From NCBI GenBank assembly GCA_004017275.1, contig SAKE01000032.1:1-44398 (forward strand): a stretch of 44,398 bases of DNA, in the 5' to 3' direction. This stretch comes from Mesorhizobium sp. (GTDB taxonomy: Bacteria; Pseudomonadota; Alphaproteobacteria; Rhizobiales; Rhizobiaceae). This document shows, in pieces, positions 23,745-32,800 of the stretch (positions within the stretch are counted from its first letter, which is position 1; every line of letters starts with the position of its first letter). The notes under the pieces are model-generated. The model saw nothing but the letters and a program-made list of their open reading frames with translations, had not been told where the DNA came from and searched no databases. The position numbers were made by a program, and so were the translations under genes.

Positions 23745-25049
23745 TCAGACCGGCGGCGTCAGGTCGCGCACGACGATGGCCTGGTTGACGTTGCTGTCGG
23801 CAAGCGACACCCAGGAATACTCCCACTCGGTGCTGTCGATGTTCATCTGCGACAGCGTCCACAGCGAGTTGCTGTTGCCGGCGGCACCGCTCAACAGGCT
23901 GAACACGGCGAGGCGGCCATCGGCATTGTAATCGAGCATCAGCCGCGTGTTGGAGCCGGAAGCGTTGAAGTCGCGCCATCCCGACCAGTTCTGCGTGGCA
24001 GCGTCGTACTGCGCGTTGAACTCGTGCACATGCTGTACGTCGGATGCGACAAGCATGATGTCGCCATTGCCCTCGATGCCGGAAGCCAGCGTATATTTGC
24101 CGACCCTGCTGTAACCGGTGGTTGCCCAAGGCGTCCATGTTGCGGTTCCGGCGGGCTTCTGGCGCGTGTGCAGAACCTGGCCGCTCTTCGTCAGGGCGAA
24201 CAGATTGGTGGCACCCAGCGGACCGACAACCGGCGCCATGACGGTGAACCCACCGGTGCCTGAAGTGTCGATCTGCACCCAGCCCGTCCAGTCGGCAACC
24301 TTCAGCGCCTGCGCCTTATTCTGCTGGCAGCGATAGAGATTGGCCGCCGAATTGATGCCGAACAGCGCAATGGTCCCGTCGGCCTGGCGTACCGCTGAGA
24401 TCGACACCAGCCCGCCGGGAATCTGCAGCCAGTCGCTCCACATCTTGGCAGGCGGGACGAGCACGTCGACGGTAACGACAATCGGCGTGGAGGTGCCGGG
24501 CGGCGTGATGGTCTTCTGCTCCTGCACCACTTGGTCCGGGTTCTGGTAGATCCACCAGATGCGGGCCTGATTGTCGAGCACGAAGACCTCGATGCGGCCA
24601 TCGGCATCGCGCGCCATCGAAAAACCGTAGTAGCTGGCGGCGCCGGGCGGCGCGCCGATGTTCATCGGCGTGGTCCATTTGTCGATCGGGCCGACCTGGT
24701 TGGCGTCCTCGGTGATGAAGAACAGATTGGGGCTGCCTGACAGCTGAGCGACGACGGCTACCCTTCCGTCCTTGGTGATGCCGGCCGTCATCTGCACGAA
24801 GGTGCCGGGAGCGATGATCGACCAGGCGGCGGGCCACGGGCCGTTGGGCGAGGTCTGCGCCTTCTGGATCAGGCGTCCGGCCGCCGAATCGATAGCCACC
24901 ACCATCAGCCGCGACAGTTCGAAGAATGGGGCGCCGGCCGGCATGCTCTGGAAGACGGGCGCTGTCGGCGACGTGGCCGTGGCGCTCGCGGCAGTCTTCT
25001 TGGCTGCGGGGGTCGGCGCTTTGGACTTAGGTGCTGCTGTCTTGGCCAT
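23745..25049 (-). CDS. Beta-propeller protein (tectonin/PLL lectin-like)
   Basis: The 434-residue product has a Lys/Ala/Pro-rich tail of about 30 residues and then at least six beta-rich repeats. They share a core such as DGRIEVFVLDNQARIWWIYQ, DGTIALFGINSAANLYRCQQ and DGRLAVFSLLSGAAG, interleaved with Trp-rich strands (W-x-x-W). This is typical of tectonin or PLL-type propellers that bind sugars. There is no cleavable signal peptide. It follows the third collar gene by 29 bases and precedes the acetyltransferase gene by 3. A carbohydrate-binding role on or with the collar proteins is plausible but inferred. Confidence 0.7.
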   Translation of the reverse strand: MAKTAAPKSKAPTPAAKKTAASATATSPTAPVFQSMPAGAPFFELSRLMVVAIDSAAGRLIQKAQTSPNGPWPAAWSIIAPGTFVQMTAGITKDGRVAVVAQLSGSPNLFFITEDANQVGPIDKWTTPMNIGAPPGAASYYGFSMARDADGRIEVFVLDNQARIWWIYQNPDQVVQEQKTITPPGTSTPIVVTVDVLVPPAKMWSDWLQIPGGLVSISAVRQADGTIALFGINSAANLYRCQQNKAQALKVADWTGWVQIDTSGTGGFTVMAPVVGPLGATNLFALTKSGQVLHTRQKPAGTATWTPWATTGYSRVGKYTLASGIEGNGDIMLVASDVQHVHEFNAQYDAATQNWSGWRDFNASGSNTRLMLDYNADGRLAVFSLLSGAAGNSNSLWTLSQMNIDSTEWEYSWVSLADSNVNQAIVVRDLTPPV

Positions 25050-25078
25050 CGTATCGGTCCTGCCCTGTTGACTCGGTG

Positions 25079-25603
25079 TCAGCCTCTTGGTGGGAAAACG
25101 CCTTGTAGCGCGATGCAGAAATAGCAGGTGAGATAGGGCTGCATATTGTTGTGCGGCAGGCCGCCGCCGGCGGGGGGGAGCGCTTGAGGACTCATCTGCG
25201 TTAGGTTGGCCGCCGGGGTATAGATTGTTGCGTTGGTGGATTTGGCCAGGCTTCGCGTCGATGTCGGCGCATTGAGTTCGCCCAGGTCAATGTCATGGTC
25301 GCGCATTGCGTGCGTGTGGTTAGGAATTTCCGATTCGAGCAGGGTTACCGTTTCCGAACCGCCCGGCTCGCCGAGATCGTGCAGCGAAAGCCCCGGTCCT
25401 TGCCCCGGGTGCATCGGCGCGCGGCCCTGAAGGTCAGGCAAGGCAAAATTGCTCTTGCCATTGCCGCCATAGGTCGTGCCCAGCAACGAGAACAATGCCG
25501 TGTTCTGCGACAGCGGCAGCAATTGCCCGTCGCACCACGCCCAGCCCTTGGGCGCAAAATTAAAGGGAAAGATTCGGATTTCGGCGACGAATGGGTCGGC
25601 CAT
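25079..25603 (-). CDS. Phage tail-collar domain protein, paralogue 3
   Basis: The 174-residue product begins MADPFVAEIRIFPFNFAPKG and contains CDGQLLPLSQNTALFSLLGT, YGGNGKSNFALPDLQGRAP, and the metal-site-like motif EIPNHTHAM. These define the tail-collar (PF07484, microcystin-dependent protein MdpB-like) domain. It ends NMQPYLTCYFCIALQGVFPPRG. It is third in a tandem of three paralogues, 9 bases after the previous one, with GAGAGGACATC as ribosome-binding site. In phage, the collar domain belongs to trimeric short tail fibres. There is no signal peptide. Confidence 0.88.
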   Translation of the reverse strand: MADPFVAEIRIFPFNFAPKGWAWCDGQLLPLSQNTALFSLLGTTYGGNGKSNFALPDLQGRAPMHPGQGPGLSLHDLGEPGGSETVTLLESEIPNHTHAMRDHDIDLGELNAPTSTRSLAKSTNATIYTPAANLTQMSPQALPPAGGGLPHNNMQPYLTCYFCIALQGVFPPRG

Positions 25604-25612
25604 GATGTCCTC

Positions 25613-26119
25613 TCAGGTCGGCGACGGAAAGATGCCGAAAAGCGAAATGATAAAGTTGACGCAAAGATACGGCTGGAAATTGTTGTGCGGCTGGCTGCCG
25701 CCAACGGCTGTTACAGCCTGCTGGGCCATGTTGGTATCGGTCGTGTCCTGGATGTAGGGCAAGGCGCCACCGCCAATCTGTGCAACGACCTTCCCGCTGG
25801 GACTGGTATCTTGACCAATGTTCAGGGACGCGACCATCGGATGGCTGTGTGAAGGAATCTGGGAAATTGTCAGATTGACTTCCTCCACGCCTCCCGTCTC
25901 CGCAAGGATAAAGCCGTTACCCTGATGGAGCGGAACGCGGCCTTGCAGGTCGGGCAGCGCAAAAGTACTCTCGCCGTCGCCGCCATAGGTTGTGCCAATC
26001 AGCTGGAAAAGTGTCTCGTTCTCCGAGATCGGCAGAAGCTGTCCCTCGCAGAACATCCAGCCGGCCGGGGCGAAATTGCCGGCAAACATTCGGATCTCAC
26101 CAACATAAGGCTGTGCCAT
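25613..26119 (-). CDS. Phage tail-collar domain protein, paralogue 2
   Basis: The 168-residue product is MAQPYVGEIRMFAGNFAPAG followed by CEGQLLPISENETLFQLIGT, YGGDGESTFALPDLQGRVP and QIPSHSHPM, ending in NFIISLFGIFPSPT. It has the same domain plan as its two neighbours but differs between the His motif and the C-terminus, the part that forms the variable tip in phage fibres. GAGGAAACGCGATC precedes the ATG, and the gene starts 12 bases after the first paralogue ends. Confidence 0.88.
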   Translation of the reverse strand: MAQPYVGEIRMFAGNFAPAGWMFCEGQLLPISENETLFQLIGTTYGGDGESTFALPDLQGRVPLHQGNGFILAETGGVEEVNLTISQIPSHSHPMVASLNIGQDTSPSGKVVAQIGGGALPYIQDTTDTNMAQQAVTAVGGSQPHNNFQPYLCVNFIISLFGIFPSPT

Positions 26120-26131
26120 GATCGCGTTTCC

Positions 26132-26632
26132 TCAAGTCGGCGACGGGAAAATGCCCTGCAGGGCGATGCAGAAGCTCAGCGTCAGGAACGGCTGCATGTT
26201 GAGATGCGCCTGACTGCCGCCGATACTGGTAATTGTGCTCGGGCTCAGCGGCGTCACGTTCGCGAAGTCGCTGTACAGCCGCCCCGGAACCACCCCCAAA
26301 ACATTCCCGGCACCATCCTGGCTACTACCGGTGTTTGTGCTGGCCTGCGCAAAGTGCACGTGTGTCGGTATTTCGGAAATCGGCAGCGTATGGCTTTGCT
26401 CGCCGCCGCGCTCGCCTAGTGTGTGACTGCTTCCAACGTGGATTGGGATACGCCCCCTATAGTCGGGCAGCGCGAAATTGATCCGGCCGTCACCGCCAAA
26501 AGTGGTTCCAAGCAGTGAAAATAGCGCTTGGTTCTGGTTGATCGGCAATAGCTGCCCGTTACAGAGCGCCCAACCCTTGGGCGGGAAGACAAATGACATA
26601 ATCCTGATTTCCGATAGAAATGGCTCGGCCAT
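26132..26632 (-). CDS. Phage tail-collar domain protein, paralogue 1
   Basis: The 166-residue product starts MAEPFLSEIRIMSFVFPPKG and carries CNGQLLPINQNQALFSLLGT, FGGDGRINFALPDYRGRIP and EIPTHVHFA, ending LSFCIALQGIFPSPT. It is the first gene of the minus-strand operon 26632-23196. All three paralogues end with G-[IV]-FP close to the C-terminus, which suggests a shared structural end. No tail tube, baseplate, sheath or capsid gene is nearby, so this is not a prophage remnant. Confidence 0.88.
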   Translation of the reverse strand: MAEPFLSEIRIMSFVFPPKGWALCNGQLLPINQNQALFSLLGTTFGGDGRINFALPDYRGRIPIHVGSSHTLGERGGEQSHTLPISEIPTHVHFAQASTNTGSSQDGAGNVLGVVPGRLYSDFANVTPLSPSTITSIGGSQAHLNMQPFLTLSFCIALQGIFPSPT

Positions 26633-26848
26633 GTCTCACGCCCTCATTAGATATCAGTAGAATACACGGAACGATGGGGAAGTCTACTTGGCACTTTAAT
26701 AAACGAAGCGTTTTATAAAATAATAGGCAGTATTTAAACGACTAGAGGCTCGGGAAGACTTTGTATATGCAAGGTTGTGAAGCATCGCACAAAGATCACC
26801 ACGCTGAGCTAGCCGAGCGGTGGCTTTCCTACCTCCTCAGCGCCGCCA
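26633..26848. other. AT-rich spacer between the giant adhesin gene and the tail-collar operon
   Basis: The spacer is clearly AT-richer than its surroundings around 26690-26745, with a small palindrome aaacg-aag-cgttt at 26701-26713. It should hold the promoter of the collar operon and the end of the adhesin transcript. I see no convincing intrinsic terminator for the adhesin gene; a hairpin (26840-26866) straddles its stop codon but has no T-run. Confidence 0.5.
26659..26686 (-). promoter_or_regulatory. Weak candidate promoter of the tail-collar operon
   Basis: On the minus strand, TAGACT (26681-26686) and TATTCT (26659-26664) are separated by 16 bases and preceded by an AT-rich tract that could act as an UP element. 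Both hexamers match the consensus at only four of six positions, so this is tentative. Confidence 0.3.
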
Positions 26849-29800
26849 TCATGGGAATGGCGGCGTGGCAAGCCCAGTAAATCCGGTCGAGTCGGCCGTC
26901 GCGGTAGATGCAGAAACAACTGTATTGCGGCCGTTCAGATAGGCGATCGCGGCTGCGAGATCCGTGGCCCCCCCTGCATAGCCACTAAGATTGATCGTCC
27001 CGTTGTTGCGTTGACGTACCCGGATGTCTCCACCCGCCATGGTACCACCAAGCGAATGGGTGAAGGTGTTGGCGAGAGCACCGGCGCCGCCGATGTTCAG
27101 ATCGATGGATGACCCATCTCCCGTCGGCGACGTGATGCCCGACTGAACGAGAATGCCAGCAACTGCATTTCCGGTTCCATCCAGTTTGATGTCAATCGCG
27201 TTGCCGGTTATCTGGGCCAGGATGCTGCCGGCGCCGTCCTGTCCGGTCTGGACAAGGATGGCGCGTTGCGTGCCGGCATAATCGATGGTGTTGTTTTTGA
27301 TTCCGACCCGCATGGCGCCGCCGCCGGCATTGAATACCGATATGCCGTCCGCCGTCAGCCCGTTTGCGACCGTGATGTTGTTGTTTTCAATTCGAGCATC
27401 AAAAGTAAAGCCGTTGTCGAACGCCGACCCGAGCAGGCTCACCACGACGAAGTCCCCCGTGGCTGTGCTGCTCAGCGTGTTGCCGGTGGCGACGAGGCTC
27501 ACATCGCTGTTGTCTCCGGCGCTGACGGACAGCTGATCATTGTTGCTGCTCGACGTGCTGTTGATGACGTTCAGGTTCATCGTGGAGTTGTCGAACGCAT
27601 CGGCGACGATACCGCCGCTGAAATTGTTGCTCGAATTGGCGCTCGACAAGTTGATCGTGGCGTTCGACGTTCCACGGATGCCGAACAGATACCCGCTGCC
27701 AAGCACGGCACCGGTCGAGCTGCCGCCTGAAATCGTCAGCGCGAGCGTGCCCGACTGCGTCTGCAGATTGAAGTTGTCGTCGCCACTGCCTGTGATTGTG
27801 GTGTTGGTGATCGCGCTGGTGCCGGACATGTTATAGAAATGGATGCCGTCTTCGTCCGCGCTATTGCCGGCATTCGATATGCTGCTGTTGCTGAGCGTGA
27901 AGTTCGAAACGGTATTGCCGTTGATGCCTTGCTCGGCGCTGCCCGAAATGGCGATCCGGTCCAGCGTCGCCGTAGAGACATTTTGAAGGTGGATGGCGGC
28001 GTTGGTCGCGAGGTTGTCACCGGTCGAAAGCCCCGAATTGTCGGCATCGAGATCGTCGGTGCCGGCATTGGTGAAATTCATGTTCTTCAACGTGATGTTG
28101 CTCGCGCTGATGAAACTGGCGCCGCGCCCGGTTGTGTTCTGGATGGTGCCGCCCGAGCCGGCGTTGGTGCCGACACCTGTTACGGTCAATCCACCCGCGC
28201 CCGTATTGTTGAGCACGATGCCGTTGGTGCCGCCGTTAGCCGAAATGCTCTGGAACGTCAGCCCACTCCCGCCGATCGTCGTGTTGGCGACGTTGAGCGC
28301 CGTGGCGCTGGTGGACGTGATTGTGTTGACGATGCCCTGCACCGTCACCGTGCCGCCGCCGGTGGCGCTGAAGCCAATGCCGGTCGTGGTGTTGATCGCC
28401 AGGCCGCCACCGGTGAAGTTGATCGTGCCGTTGGTATTGCTGTTCAAATTGACGGCGGTGTTGGTGGTGGTGGTCAACATCTTCGCGCCGGAGAAGGTGA
28501 CGGTGCCGCCGGTCACGTTCTGGACGCGCAGGCCGAGCGCGCCGGGTCCGGTGTTGCTGACATTGCCGGACAGCGTGACGTTGTTGGCCGTGCGGTTCTG
28601 GATGTCGACCACCCGTCCCGCATTGCCGGTCGTCAGCGCCGCGTCGCTGGTGACGGTCGCGCTGCCGCCCAGATTGGCAAAGGCGGTTCCGGTTTGGGTG
28701 TTGACGGTGTTCAAGCCGCCGCTGATCGTCACCGTGCCGGTGCCGGAAATATCGAGGCCGTTTCCTGCCGTGGTGCTGATGCTCAAGCCGCCGAAGCTGA
28801 AGACAGCGCTCGCGCCGGTGTTTGCGATAGCGACAGCAGTCGCACTCCCCGAGCTGATCAGCTTCGTCCCGCCCGAGAAGGTGATGGTGCCGGCGGCGTT
28901 GTCGGCGAGGATGATGCCGGTCTGGGAGGCGGAAATATGCGAGATGTTGCCCGACAGGTTGATGTTCTGCGCGCCTGCCGTGCGGTCCTGAATGTTGACG
29001 GCTTGTGAGGCTCCGCTGGTGATGCCGCCCGCATAGATAAAGCCCGCCGTGCCGCCGGTGTTGGCGCCGCCGGCGCCGTCGCCGATGAGGATCGTTGCCG
29101 CGCTGCCGCCGACGAGCGACCCGGTGCCGAGATTGACCGACCCGGCGCCGACAACGCCGTTCATGACCACGGCGCTGGTGCCGCCGGCGCCCTTGGTGGT
29201 CGAGGCGAAGCTCACTTGGCTGCCGCCGACCGTGATGCCTTGCAGGTTCATGGCGACGCCGCTCGTCGTCGTGATGGAATTGCCCCCGCCGGTGACGCTG
29301 AGCGTACCCGCGCCGGTAGCGCTGAAGCCGGTGCCTGTCGTGGTGTTGATCGCCAGCCCGCCACCGGTGAAGTCGATCGTTGCGCCGCCATTGTTGGTCA
29401 AATCGACAGCGGTGTTGGCGTCGGTGGTCAGCGTCTTGGTGCCGCCGCTGAAAGTGAAGGCGCCGCCGGCGTTGCCGTGGACGAAGATGCCGTTGTCGCC
29501 GCCGCCAGTGGCGCTGAGATTGCCTGACAGCGTGACCGTGCCGCCGGTGACGCCGGAGATGTCGACGATCTTGCCGGCGGTGGTCTTGGTGAGCGTGCCG
29601 CCATAGCTGACGGTCGCGGCGCCGCCGTTGAGCAGGAACGCGACGCCCGTCGCACCGGTGAGCGAGCCGGAACCGAGGCCGACGGTGCCGGTGACATTGG
29701 TCAGCGCGACATTGTTAGTGCCGCCGGTGGAGGTCGTCGAGGTGAAATTGACGCCAGCCGCGACGCCAACGAGGGCGATCGCCCCCGCGCCGGTGGCGCT

Positions 29801-32800
29801 GACCGTGCCCGTCGTGACATTGACCGTGCCGCCATTGGCTGCGCTGAAGCCGGTGGTGCCGCTGGTGACGATGCCGAGGTTGGAGAAGCTGACGGTCGAG
29901 GCCGTGCCGTTGTTGTCGATCGAGACCGCGGTGCCGGTCAGCGTCGAGACCGTGCCGAGACCGACCGCGCCGGTGAAGCTGACCGTGTTGGCCACCGCCG
30001 CGCCGGAAACGCTGATGCCGCTCGCCGCGCCATTCGCCACGACCGCCCCGGCAAAGGCGAAGCTGCCGCCACTGCGGCCCGTTATCGTGACCGCCGTGCC
30101 CACCGACCCGCTGGCGACGCCGACAAAGCTCGCCGCATCGAAGCCGATGGCAGCGTTGCCGCCGAGAACCTTGATCCCGCCGCCGGCGCCGCCCGTGACA
30201 TCGACATTGCTGCCGGTGATCGTGCCTTGCGGCCCGGATGCACCGCCGAGGACGATGCCGGTGCCGGTTGCCGCCGTGGTGACGTTGAGGTTGCTGAGCG
30301 TCGTCGTGCCGGTGGTGTTGCGCAGGTCGAAGGCGATCCCGGTGGCGCCAGTGCTGAAGACGTTGGTGATGGTGGTGTTGAGCGCGTTGACGTTGACGTC
30401 GCTGGCATTGCCGGCGAACGTCACATTGTCGATCCCCGTGCTGGTCGACGGCGTGATCTCGACACCGGCGGTGGCGAAATTCTGGATCGTCATATGGCTG
30501 ATGATGGTGCCGGACGCACCGAAGCCATTGTCCTTGATGCCGCGCGCGGCACCCGCCGGGCTGCCGTCGAGGATGAAGCCGTCGATGAAGTTGCCGCTGG
30601 CGCCGAGCGTGATGGCGTTGCTGCCGGCATTCGTGGTCAGCGTCGCGGCGCCGTTGGGCGTGGCGTCGACGATGGAGATACTGTTGTTGGCTAGCTGGAT
30701 CGTCGACGGCACCGACATCGCCAGATTGATGTTGCCATTGCCGAAGCCACGCACCTGCTCGCCGGTGCTGAGCACCAGCGTGTTGTCCGCGCCGCTGCCG
30801 GCCGCGGTGATGGTGCCGCCGTCGTTGACCAGCACCAGGACGTCGCTTGTGACCGACGCGGCTTCCGCCGTGGTCAGGGTCGCCAGATTGTTCTGGTCGC
30901 GGCCGGTGCCGTCGCCGGTCGCGCTGGCGCCGACGAAATAGATCTTGCCGACGCCGAAGCCGAGGCCAGGGCTGGCGGCAAAGTTGACGTCCTGGAAGTT
31001 GTAGGTGCCGGCCACCGGCGCGCTGGAGGCATCGATGCCGACACTGGCGCCGATGGTTGAAGCCTGGTCCGTCGCCGATTGGCCGTCGCCGTAGGTGAAG
31101 GCGAGGTTGGTGGCGCTGTCGAGGAACACGCCGGTGTTGACGCCGGAGATGCTCGAGCTGGCGCCGCCGGCAACGGCATCGCCGAGCCGCACGACCTGGC
31201 CGCCGGTGGCGCCGCGCAGGTCGACGCCGATCGAGGTGCCGACGCCTATCGAATTGATGACGTCGAAATCATTGGCCGTGATCGCGGCATTGATCTGCGC
31301 ACCGTTGAGGTCGAACGCCACCGCCGTGGTGCTGGTCAGGCCGATGCTCAGCGAGTTGAAATTGAGCCCCGCGCCGAGGGTGCCGGTGACGTCCACACCG
31401 CGTGAGCTGATGCCTTGCAGGTTGACCGTGCCGAGATTGATGGCGCCGCCGGCCGAAGCGACGTTGGTGAGCCCGATACCGGTGACCGCGCCGCTGCTGG
31501 TCGAAACCGAGTTGAAGTTGATGCCGCTACCAATGGTCACCGCGTCGAGGCTGAGCGCGTTTCCGGCCGATGTGATCGTGTTGGTGGTGCCGGCCACGCT
31601 GATCGTTCCGCCGCTCTGGGCGTGGAAGCCGATGCCGCTGGTCGTGTTGATGGCCAGGCCACCATTGCTGAAATCGATGGTTCCATTGACGTTGCCGACC
31701 AGGTTGACACCGTCGGTCGCACCTGACTGGATCTGCTTGGTGGCGCCGGAGAAGGTGACGGTGGCCGCGGTGCCGTTGTTGATGTTGGCCACGACGATCT
31801 GGCCACCGCCTGCAGCGTTCGTATCGGTCAGATTGCCCGAGAGCGTCACCGAGCCGCCGGTCAGTTCCAGGATCGAGACGGCGGCACCGCTGCCGTTGCT
31901 GACGATGGCGCCGGCATAGGAGATCGTGGCGTTGCCGCCGCTGAGATCGGCGCCCGAGCCGACATTGAAGGCCGCGCCCGCGCCATTGTTGGTCAGTGTA
32001 CCGGTGCCGAGGTTGATCGAGCCGCTGACATTGGTCAGGCCGACATTGTTCGTTCCGCCGCCCGACGAGGTCGAATCGAGCGCGATGCTGGCGGCGACGT
32101 TGGCGAGGTTGATCGCCTGGCCGCCGGTCGAATTGACCGTCTGGGCCGCAGCGGTAGCGGTGATGCCCATCGTGCCACCCGTGCCGACAATGCCGGTGCC
32201 GCTGGTCGTGTGGATGGTCAGGCCGTTGGCGAAACTGGTCGTGCCGCCGCCTTGCGAGAGGCCGACGCCGCCTGTCGTATCGATGTTGGCGAGGCCAGTG
32301 ACATTGAGCGTGCCGGTTGCGACACGGATGCCGCCGCCGGCGGTCAGGCTGTTGCTCACCGTCACCGTGTTGAAATTGAAGGTGCCGGTGTTGGTGTTGA
32401 TGGCATCGATACCGAAGCCTGTCGTGCTGGAAATGTTTGTCGCACCGGTGACGGTGAAGGTGCCGGCAACGCCGTTGAAGATGATGCCGTTGGCGCCACC
32501 TGAGGCGAGGACGGTGGTGAACTTCATGTTGACGGTGAGCGGATCGAGATCGAACGCCGTGCCGACGTTGGTGGAGACCGCGCCGCCGCTGTTGTTCAGC
32601 GTGAAGGTGGTGGTCTTGGTGTTGGCGATGACACCGGTGCCGCCATTGTTGGCGAGGCTGAGCGTGCCCATGTTAAAGGTGCCACTGGTGTTGGTGAAGC
32701 TGAGGCCGTTGCCCTGGACCCGTGCGCCGGGATTGCCGACGATGAGCGTGCCGGCATTGACGGTGCCGCCGGCGCCGTCGGAATCGAAACGGACATTGTT

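Noticed and set aside
25079..26632. Prophage or tailocin remnant
   Set aside because: Only collar-domain genes are present; no capsid, tube, sheath, baseplate, lysis or integrase gene is visible, and the genes are intact and operon-like.
26840..26866. Hairpin over the adhesin stop codon as an intrinsic terminator
   Set aside because: The nine-base-pair stem is GC-rich, but no T-run follows it on the minus strand.
26849..28000. Classical (type Va) autotransporter barrel at the C-terminus of the giant protein
   Set aside because: The last several hundred residues keep the Asn/Gly/Ser-rich beta-helix pattern with no alternating strand series ending in an aromatic residue; the barrel-like region is at the N-terminus.
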